Origin: Micropterix aruncella
Lineage: Eukaryota > Arthropoda > Insecta > Lepidoptera > Micropterigidae
Assembly: GCA_944548615.1 (NCBI GenBank)
Contig: OX155951.1
Location: 22,475,953-22,539,952 of the forward strand
DNA: 64,000 nucleotides
Direction of reading: 5' to 3'
Both the position numbers and the translations under genes were made by a program. Positions 1 to 9,900 of the stretch are shown here, in pieces. The notes under the pieces were generated by a model. That model was not told where the DNA came from, did no database searches, and worked only from the letters and a program-made list of their open reading frames with translations. The stretch's first letter is position 1, and every line of letters starts with the position of its first letter.

Positions 1-1
1 T

Positions 2-55
2 GGGAGAGAAGACGATGACTACTCCGATGAAGACATGCAAAAGGACGGGGATTGA
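2..55 (+). CDS. C-terminal end of an unidentified gene (partial)
   Basis: The frame beginning at base 2 reads GREDDDYSDEDMQKDGD followed by TGA at 53-55. This is a strongly acidic, low-complexity tail of a kind often found at the end of nuclear or ribonucleoprotein proteins. Everything upstream is outside the window, so the protein cannot be identified. A possible polyadenylation hexamer (AATAAA) lies at 260-265, which would give a 3' UTR of about 220 bases. It could also be a chance open frame, since 17 codons is very short. The run of aspartate and glutamate codons ending cleanly is what suggests real coding sequence. The function is not recognised. Confidence 0.35.
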   Translation, partial: GREDDDYSDEDMQKDGD

Positions 56-2485
56 ATCGATTGACTTTTACATATAACAGTGACCTCATAGTTTTACAGT
101 GTTGCATTTTATTTAAACGTTATACCTCACTGATATCAAACGCCAACCCCAGCGATACAATTATTTGAAAGCGACTTTTATTGAGGCCAGTCGAGTCGAT
201 ACGGTGCCATTGCGATATTCTCACAAAGTCGCCAGGTCCACTAGAGCGTAGATTCGATAAATAAATTTCATATATTTACATAAAAATATAGTGTTAGACG
301 TAGATGTAATAGGTACGTATTTGCAAGGCATATACTTTTTTATCGATGCGTTTTGGCGAGTGGTTCCAGTAGGTACAAATATTTCATTTATAGGCTCTAT
401 TTTGATTATCAAAATTTAAGATTGAACTGGCTCTCTGGATACGGTTAAAACCATATACTTATTTGACTGATAGATTAATCGTATCTTGTATAAGCCAAAA
501 AATGTATATCTCGGAAATGAGTAAGCGAGAAGAGGGCGCCAGCGCCGACAACCACCATCCAAACAATTAAGATTTCTAGTCATTTGTGACTTCAACATTG
601 TCCACGAGCGACCTCTACTCGGCGGTTAGTTAAACAGATTGAAAATAATGTAAGTATAGTCAGTAATATTCAGTGTTGTTTCCTCTATTTATTTGTGAAA
701 ATATATACTTTTTGTACTACTTTAGTGATATAAAACTTATGTGAAACTGATATATTCCATCCAGCTACCTCAAAATACCTACGTAAAGTGAGTTCTATGA
801 TAGTCTTTTTATTGTGAAAGCTATGATTCCATCCAACTACCTCAGATATCAAATGAATTCTACATGTTTGATTGCAAATATTTTTACTGCTGTGCATTTA
901 AAATAGTCATCTCTATCTATATTGAAAAGTATGTATACGAAAATATTTAAGAGCTTCGTCCTAGTTCAAATCATATAATCATTTCTTTAAGATAATGGAC
1001 TGTATAGCCTTGATGATTCCATAAACAGACTAGATTGAATGTTAGGACTTATTAAAGCAATTTAAACATACATATACACATATACCTATAGCAAAGAAAC
1101 AGTAGGATGCCTTTTAACTAAAACAATCTGAAAGAGTTTTACCGCTGGCAAAAGAAAGTTGAGAATAAGTACCACAGCGAGTATGTGAAGATGCAGTTTA
1201 AGTATTTATTTCTTATAAAGTTAACTCTACACAGAATTCAGATTTATCTAAGTATCTGTGTAAGATAGGCTAACATCTATGAATGTTTTGTAATTGTACT
1301 GCATCAATGTGGTTGCTTCCGAAATGCAGATTGGAGCGAAAATATGAAGCAGGCTTATTGAAATGATTTTAATGAACCTGTGATTCTCTTTTAGATAAGT
1401 CGAATTAATCTATTTTTTAGTATTAATAACGTACACAAAAAATACGGGAAAGTACAATGTTTGTAATGATATTTACTTAACTTTAAAATCCGTTAGAATG
1501 TACGACCGAATCTTTTTATTTTCTCTTGAATTTAAAGAACTGAATATTTTGGAGTATGTGGCAGTCTTCGGGTGTTTAATTAGTCGTACTTGATACATAT
1601 AATTTATTGAGAAAAATGCTTAAATTTTAATTTGCTATGTATCTATATTATTCTTTCTCAAATATCTTAGTCTAAGTAATCTGTAATTTATGAGAAACAG
1701 CTCTATCATTACTATGTATTTATGTTTATAGTTAGATGTTAGATTTAGCTCACATGCTTGAAAACTAAGTTTACAAAACAGGAAACCCAGTGCTAGTTAA
1801 ATAGGTTTTTTCTATTAGCAATCAGCTTTGTAATTATTCTAGGGTCAGTGTTTTAGTTTCCGCGGGCTTCCAATGTTCCAACGTCTTCTACAAACCAGGA
1901 CAGTTTTCCATTTTATAAATACACAATACACAAATAATGAGTTACCATTATTCATAATACCACATAGACGCAGTTTCTTCTGATAAACGGAATCGTTGCC
2001 TAAATTTAATTTTTTATTATATATTTATATTTATTATGTAAATCTTTACATAAATATTGTTAAATTTGTCATTTGTTACATTTGTACTATACAACATTGC
2101 AACATTTGAACTATTTTTATCACGTTCAAACGATGAGCTTATTCCTAAATACTTCAAAACACCGTTTAGAGATATGGTGCCATAAATTACAGGAATATTA
2201 CTTATAATTATTATCTTGATCATGTTGTACAAAAATTTCAAAATAAAACAAAATGTAGATTATGAAAAAAGGATGTATACGAGGTGAAATAATATTTTAG
2301 TGATAAAATAGTTAAATATTATTTCTCTGTATACATGAAAATGTTGGCCTTAAAACAAGATTACGATAATTATTAATGATTGTTACTGCGATTTAACAAT
2401 TACACTTGTTGTGCTAGTTCATTTTGTATACTTTTTCTCTTCATACGAATAAATAGTTAGTTTAAAATCGAAGACTATCGCGGTT
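56..2485. other. AT-rich stretch without recognised genes
   Basis: Apart from the possible 3' UTR near 260 I see no coding exon, RNA gene or transposon terminus here. The open frames present are short, AT-driven and lack recognisable domains. A short direct repeat (ATTCCATCCA followed by CTACCTCA) occurs near 755 and 830. Confidence 0.5.
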
Positions 2486-2493
2486 GTTTGACA

Positions 2494-2665
2494 TTATAAA
2501 TAGGATAGAAACGAATTTACCGCGTGAAATTTGTAGCACCCGACGTTTCGGTGACGTTGCAGCCGTCGTTGTCCAGGGTAGACTGGACAACGGCGGCTGC
2601 AACGTCACCGAAACGTCGGGTGATACAAATTTCACGCGGTAAATTCGTTTCTATCCTATTTATAA
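2494..2665. repeat. Fold-back palindrome built from Penelope-like element tails
   Basis: Arms 2494-2576 and 2583-2665 are inverted copies of 83 nt (about 81 of 83 paired) around a 6-nt loop. The same sequence (CGAATTTACCGCGTGAA, then CCGACGTTTCGGTGACG, then TTGTCCAGGGTAGAC) recurs singly at 10555-10680, degenerately at 37910-38025, and immediately downstream of the Penelope-like coding fragment at 54360-54415. I infer it is the terminal (pseudo-LTR-like) segment of that retroelement family, here present as two head-to-head copies. Confidence 0.6.
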
Positions 2666-3590
2666 CTAGTTAGTTATTCTGTATCCTATTGATTTACACA
2701 CTTTAATCACAGTATACCAAACAGTAGGTTTACTCTCGAGCTACAGGGCATTGCGGGAGGAGGGTGCGAGGAATGCGGGCAGAGGGGTACGTCTCGACGA
2801 ACGCCCTTGGTTAGCGTTACGCACAGATAAAGTCCGGCGACTTTTTCGAATGTTTGGGGCCGAGTAGTAGACATCTGGCGGCCATATTTGAGCCCATACG
2901 ACTCGTAACGTATTCACTTCGATTTCAATTTTGTTCTAAGAGAAGCTACTGTCTGGTATACTGTGCTTTAATAAAGGATGATTCTGTAATTGTTATAATT
3001 GTTTCTACAATTATTAGATACCATTGTAAATATACACTTTACGATACTGTCATATTTTTGTTATTTGTGTTATTGTACATCTAGCGCTATCTTTTTATTA
3101 GCAATTTTGTTTAGCTTGTTAAATTCGATGTGTCGACATAATAAGTTAAAAACTTAATTTTGATATAGAGATGTATAAGTGAGGGCTTCTTTTAACAGCA
3201 CCGATGAATAACTGCCTTCTAGGCATTGTTACCGCTTGATTTTTATTTATTTTATATAAGACACATTTTATGAAGTACGATTTATTACATAGTATTAGAT
3301 AACGTTGAATTAATTTGATGGTTAGCTTAAAAGTACACGGTATAATCATCAGTGTGCATATAACGTTTGATTTCATCGATTGCTTCGAGCCGTTTGCGGC
3401 TGTTGACAAATTTATGTTTGCGTAACGCAGTACTGATGTTAGATTTGAACTGAGCATTTGAACTTGCCATATTTCCATTTATGTTGTAATATTATAGTTG
3501 CGTATCTTCGGAATTCGATTTACACAATAAAGTAATTGTTCGAATTTGGATTTTCATTTTTAAATTCCCAAAGAACGAAACGTATTATAA
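2666..3590. other. Intergenic stretch between fold-back and Fis1 3' end
   Basis: A GC-richer patch at 2735-2930 (GCGGGAGGAGGGTGCGAG and following) stands out from the AT-rich surroundings but has no recognisable coding content. The 76- and 110-codon frames here carry no domain. Nothing further is supported. Confidence 0.4.
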
Positions 3591-3598
3591 CCAAACTC

Positions 3599-3611
3599 TT
3601 TATTATTTATT
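3599..3611 (-). terminator. Candidate Fis1 polyadenylation signals
   Basis: On the minus strand two AATAAA hexamers (complement of TTTATT at 3599-3604 and 3606-3611) lie about 260 bases downstream of the Fis1 stop codon. They are the nearest strong hexamers after the stop, so the transcript probably ends near 3580-3590. Confidence 0.5.
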
Positions 3612-3866
3612 ATTACATAAATTCACAAACAGCCATGGATTAACAAATGAGACGACTATACCAACTTAAAAAAATATAAAGCAAGAATTTGGAATATTCT
3701 ACATACGTTGTGAAAAACTAAATAATGACGTAACTAATGTCCAAGGATGATTGTTATATTTCTCTCAAATTTAAAAAAAAAATCTTCGCAGCCATATCAA
3801 AATTTACGAAACATTTTAATACCTAATTCAAATGCAGCTTTGTATCTCCACGTTCGATTAAAAGTA

Positions 3867-3983
3867 TTATTTTCTGGCCAAAGCAATACCCAGTCCTAGG
3901 AGACCTCCGATCGCCAGGACGGCGCCTCCGGCGAACGCCATTCCTATCAGACCTTCTTTCTCCATGCGTTTGTTGATTTGGTT
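3867..3983 (-). CDS. Fis1: Fis1 coding exon 4 (tail anchor)
   Basis: Acceptor TTTGTTTTTCAG, then 38 codons and TAA at 3869-3867. It encodes NQINKRMEKEG and then a glycine/alanine-rich transmembrane helix with a basic C-terminus, the outer-membrane targeting signal. Confidence 0.94.
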   Translation of the reverse strand, partial: NQINKRMEKEGLIGMAFAGGAVLAIGGLLGLGIALARK

Positions 3984-6900
3984 CTGAAAAACAAATGTGA
4001 CAAAATTACAAACGGATACTAGTCGATGAGGAATCACCCAAGATAAAAATGGAATATTTTAGTCATATTATTCATAATGAGTATGAGTATTGCTATAAAA
4101 TATGCAGCAAAAGAAGGACCGATATAAATAAAATACAAACGGAGCTGCCATGGAAGTCACCAACCGGAGTAGGGCCCATCATAATACTATTATTACACTT
4201 CTTGAGTGTTACAGCGGTAGATTCCAGACTAACAACTGACTGTGGTAGGTTTAGGACAGGTGTATTGTCACATTTGAGCGTTCACCTTACCACACATTCA
4301 CTTCGAAGACATAGATTTTGAGATGCGGAAATCGCAGTTTTGGATAATTTTTCTAGGAAGGCGTTGATTATTTTCCTGGAGAGACCAAGATCTTCAGAGG
4401 TGAAACAGAGATTTGGCTGGCAGGCCACGAGCGCCAACTTCCACAGCGTGAAGGTAGGTAAGAGTGAAGCCGTTCTGGGTGACGGCATTTGCAAGATCAT
4501 AGTATTTATTTAGTTTGCACTCGTGGTCTTTTGATATTAGGTTCCCATGGAACAGTTCATTCTACAATAGGGGCCATCTTCCGAGATAGAGAGTAAAGAG
4601 TTATATTTGAACGGAGAGCTGTACATCCGAGACTTTCGGGGAATTTATACTGCTTAGAGACCGAATCGACCTCCAGAATCCAGTCTGAAGCGTTCTCAAT
4701 TTTTCGAGAAAGGTTTTGTAGTAAAATATTTTTTTGCCTTTAAAGCCGTCCCACACACTGTATTGGGGGTTTGAAGGGTACTGTCAGACCCTTGTTGGCA
4801 TGAGCCACTGAGAGGCTAATTACTTTGCGAATAACAGCAAGGACTTTGTTGTGGCGGTAAGTGTACCATCCTTGATCTAAGGCCAGCTTGTATCCAACTA
4901 CACTTGCGAGCAACTAAATCGACTCACCCCATTAGTGCGGAAAAAAACTATTTTTTTTCAAAAATGGCTAAGTAGATCCATATAATTATATACTTTTTAA
5001 AACCCTTATTTTGTTAGCTGTCCGATAATATCATAATCATGAAAATCCGCTTAGGTTTTTTTTTAAAATTGAATAAAATTTAAAAAGGGGAGTCAAATGG
5101 ATGTTCAGGAGTAGAGAACTGGAGATATTTAAAATTAAATTAAAACGGAAAATGCAAACCTAAGAAGGAACGTTAAATAAATTAATATTTAGTGTTACCC
5201 CCCTTTGCTCACATGCGATTCCTCAACGTCCTGATCAGTTTTTTGGTCAAGTCTTGAGGAATCCCATCCCATTCCTGTAACAATGCTGTCTTGAGCTCGT
5301 AGATATTAGAAGTTGCCGGATTTCTGGCTCGGACTCTTCCTTTCAGCTCGTCTCACAAATTCTCATGTCTGGACTGAGATCTGGCCAGTGCATCGTCTCC
5401 AAACCAACTTCATCTAAGAATCGCCGAGTGATACACGCTGTGTGACACCGTGCATTATCGTGTATTAACACAGAGTTTTTTACAATAAATCCTTCATACG
5501 GTATGACATGGTCCAGGAGAATAATTTGATATAGCGTTCAGCATTCAGGCCTTCTCACCGACCTCCCACTGGCACGAAAACGAGGTTGGACCTTCCCTCT
5601 AAAGAAATGCCAGCCCACACCATTCAGGAAACGCCGCCGTAGGAGACTGTTTCAGCGAAGCAGCACTGCGAAAATCGCTCACCTGGACGCCTGGAGACCC
5701 AGCCTATTCTATGGCTGCCATACAGACACATTCTGCTCTCGTCAGTAAATAAAACTGACCGCCATTGCTATATGCCCCAACTGACGTCCTCTCGAGCAAA
5801 TTAAAGACGCGCTTGCTGGTGGCGTGTGGTCAATTTAAGGCTTGTGACAGGTCTTTTTGGAACGAGGTCGGATTTTTCCAAGCGTCTTCTGATCGTTCAC
5901 TGACTGACAGCTACTCCTTGAACTTGTCTCAGCTCCTGCTGTACATTAACGCCAGCGAGGTCGCGATTCTGCAGTAACGTCGAAGCGATGTACCTGTCGT
6001 CTCTCTCAGAAGCGCACCGGAGCCGGCTGCTATTTGGTCTCTGATTGATGATACCAGTTTGTTCAAACCTCCTTTTTACTCTTGAGACGGCAGACGAGAA
6101 GTGACTGCTAAAATTAAACCTGTTCCGGGGGACTTACGTGTGATTAAGACGCGGAAACTTTTTGCGATGAATAGTGTACTTTCCAATACTTCTGTTCAGT
6201 TATTATTATTAAAAAGAGTTCTTAACCGATTTTTATAAAAAATGTGTCATTAGATAGCTAAATAATTAGGTTTTCATAAAAGTATATATTTGGTGTACAT
6301 CCGGTTAGTGATTTTAGAAAGAAACTGGTTTTTATCCGAACTGAGAGGGTGAGTCGATTTAGTTGCTCGCAAGTGTAGAATATGTCTAGCTGTGCAAGGG
6401 GTATTACTACAAAGGGGACATGAACTATACTAGCTCTAACGAGCGAGGTTACTGAGGTCTGGAAGTGTATGCTGAAAGGCATTTAAATAAAAATTAAGTA
6501 TCTCTGATGTCCAGTCATAGAGCATTACCTTCCAATACATTGGAGGAGAAATAGAGGTATCCTAGATTAGAAATCCGTATTCTAATAGAGGCTGTATGCA
6601 AGTCTTGTTTATTTTCAATGGTGACAGGTTCACACATGATTGTCTTATCAGGTATGTGAGTGACTTTGCTTTTTTGATAACTTGAGATATGTGCGGCTCT
6701 CATTTTAAATAAAAGAATATTGTAACCCCTAGATCATTTTACTTTGATACAAGTACTGTTCAGCCAGTATACTAGAGTTTCAGTATGCAGTAAATGCAGC
6801 ACAACACATTTATCAGTATATCAGTCCTGTTCCGTCCAGATCATTTTGGTTGAGTTCGATGTGTGTAATTTTAAACCTATTATAAATGAAGTTAAAATTA

Positions 6901-9900
6901 TCGTAAACAATTATGACAGAATAATTACCTCTAATGACAAGACTTGTTGATTGCCGGGCTCAATTTTCTGGAAATCTCTGATGTATTGCAAAGCTTTGGT
7001 ATATTCCTTTATCCGCGCATTTCCTATTGCCAGATAGTAAAGATAATCCCTTCGGCCATCTCTGTGAGAGTTGTATAGCTCTTGAAGTACTAGTATTCCC
7101 TGCCAAGAATAAGAAAATAAAATCAGTTGTGCCACCCCAAGCCTTTCCCGGCAAGACTTCCCAGAATCAACCGTAACTGTCATAGGAATGTTGGACGATA
7201 CGTTATCCTAATGACACCTAGCGGAGATCCAGTGAAAGAGCTTCGAAGGCGCGCGTGCGCGTCTACGCGAAGACACGAACCGCAGCCGCCGCTAAATAGT
7301 GACAAACGCAGGTAACAGATGGTGCTAGCTGCCAGAAACTTTCCATTAGAGAAAATGCAATTATCTATATAAATAAAAATGCAACTGTACGTCTGTATTG
7401 TCGCTAATCTCGGAAAGTTCCTCACCGATTGCTTTGAAATTTTGCCAAAATATTTTATTCAAGTAGACGCGTGTTTTAGAGAAATTGATAATTCATAAAT
7501 AATCAATTTTCAATTATTTCGTGTAACATTACGTTGGGAGTATGCGGAAAAAGCGAGAGTAAAAGTGTTCCATTTTCAAATAACATTTAGAACGCTGCCA
7601 AATTTTGAAAATTTCGAACGCCGTTATAACCTCAAAAAACTAATTTCCGTGTTTGGAAGAAACAAGGTAGAAACTCCCAAAACCCAAAAGAATGAAAGCA
7701 AAAAAAAGGACGCCACCTCCTTTTAAAGAAAAAGAAGGAAACTAATTATATTAAAAAAAGATACCCGAAAGAAATTTTGAAAGATACCCGAAAGAAAGTT
7801 AACCTAAAAAAATATCGATCTCAGAGAGTGGGTTATATTGATCGGCACTGAATTTGGCCAACAGAAAACCCCTTTCCTCAGACACAAAAGACTACAGCAC
7901 AAAAAGAAACACAAGGTTATGCAAAGTATCCGTGTTTATTCGCCCACAGGCACCCTTTTCTTCAAATTCCGCTTATCGGCACGTCACATGTGTTCAGTCA
8001 AATAGAGGTTAATTCCGGATATGAAGGCAAATTTCCTGACGTGGAGGCAAGTCTCGTCACATTTAGTGACGATTTCGTTACTTAATTAGCAGCAATTAAA
8101 ATACGCATGTGTCAGAAGGTCATAGATGCCGCAAGCTGCGATCAATAAAAAAAATCCGTTAAAATCGCGAGGATCCTACTTGAAAAGCTACCCAAAAAGA
8201 GATTAAATGCTTACCAGATAAATCCACACACTTCACATAACAATTTTTTTTTTACCGCCAGGCGGTCACTCTCCGATTTACTCCTTACGGCGGTCGCCAA
8301 TTCTCACAGCCCAATCTCTCTGTCTGTCTCTTAGCCATGTTGAAGCGAAATAGAATGATTGCAGGACGGCGGAAGTCAGCCATAACAGGTAGGGCTAGAC
8401 CAGCACAACCGCGATTAATCGCCAGAATCGCCTAGAGCGATAAAAATTACGACTGCACAGCTCTATCTGTCAAAAATTTGATGTTTACGAAATTTCGTAA
8501 AAGGTTCATTTAATTGTCATAATATGGGAGAAAGTCATGAAAACAGCGAAAACCAACAGGAAACATGACTAAACACGGGGAAAACATGGAAAAACGGGTG
8601 CAGCGAACATAATCTGCACAAAGGTGCGAAAAACAAGACAACAAAATAAGCAGTTTTTGTTACACCGTTTAAGCCAAATGTAACTATCAATGATATAAGT
8701 TTCATCACTTAGCATGTCAATGTTTTCCATTACACTGTTAAATTAAAACTTCATTGACATTGCTTCATTTTAATTTTGATTTAATTATATCGATTGAAAT
8801 TGCGTTGTGTCGTTTATCAAAGCGTTTATTCTCTTCTCTTTATTTGGTACTAGCTGTACCTGGCCACAGCAACGCGTGGCCGGGTACAGCTAGTACCAAA
8901 AAAAAAGGTGGACCGATTTCAACCACAATCTTTTTAACTCTTGCCATGATGACATGATGCCTGCATGCCAAATTTCAGCTCAATCGGATCAAGCGTTTGG
9001 GCACTATCGTGGAGGAATACACAAACAGAGACAACAGTCTGGAAATGGTCTTAACCAGTTAACTGTGGAATTTATTTTTAAAAGTCCCTCACGGGGTGCA
9101 TAATCAAAATGAAACGACATAATAAATCTTACAAAATAATCAAACTAAAACGATAAGGATTACATTTCTATTAAATAAAAACTAGCAATAGTTTATTTAA
9201 AACTTAAAAATGGGCAAAAACAATAAAATTCATTAACAGAAAAAATTAAAGAAAGGAAGTAATTTAGTTGACTTTATTGAGGTATTTTTCAAAGCAAGAT
9301 ACTAAAATACTATTACTGCTGCTGCTGCTGCCGCCGCCGCTACCACTACCGCTGCCGTTGCTGCTGCCGCTGCAGCAGCAGCAGCAGCGGTAGTATCTTA
9401 CTCAGTAGTAGTAGTATCTTACTGAAATATTGAGTTTTTACATTGAATGGTAATTTTTAATTTTACCCGAAGAGTATAAACATCGACCGCACCAAAATAA
9501 AGATTTGGATTGATGTGTATACATTTCCTTAATGCATTTAATCTCGGGGGGGGGGGGGGGGGAGGGGTCAAAATAGATATTTCTGTCTTCATTGTTATCT
9601 TCATATATTTGTTAGTGGCAAGCGGTTTCGTGCGGCTTGGGCCACAAGATCCTCTTTGTTCTCGGATCGGCTTAACTCACGATTCAGCTCCTATTCAGAA
9701 GCCTCCCCCTGTGGAAGGCTACCCCAGGTAAGACTCCCACGTCTCAGGCCTCAATGCTGGTGGACCAGTTTCTCCCGGCGGGATTGCACCCCGGCACCAC
9801 TGGACGGTTTGCGCACCGTTCGGCGAACGCCTTATCCGCGAGATAGCCAGGTATGTTAACCAGCGGGCTGACACTCGCGCCCTTACTTCCAGTTGCGACC

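Noticed and set aside
2494..2665. Hammerhead ribozyme in the Penelope-like tail
   Set aside because: Such elements often carry one, but I could not find the CUGANGA and GAAA core in the required order by eye.
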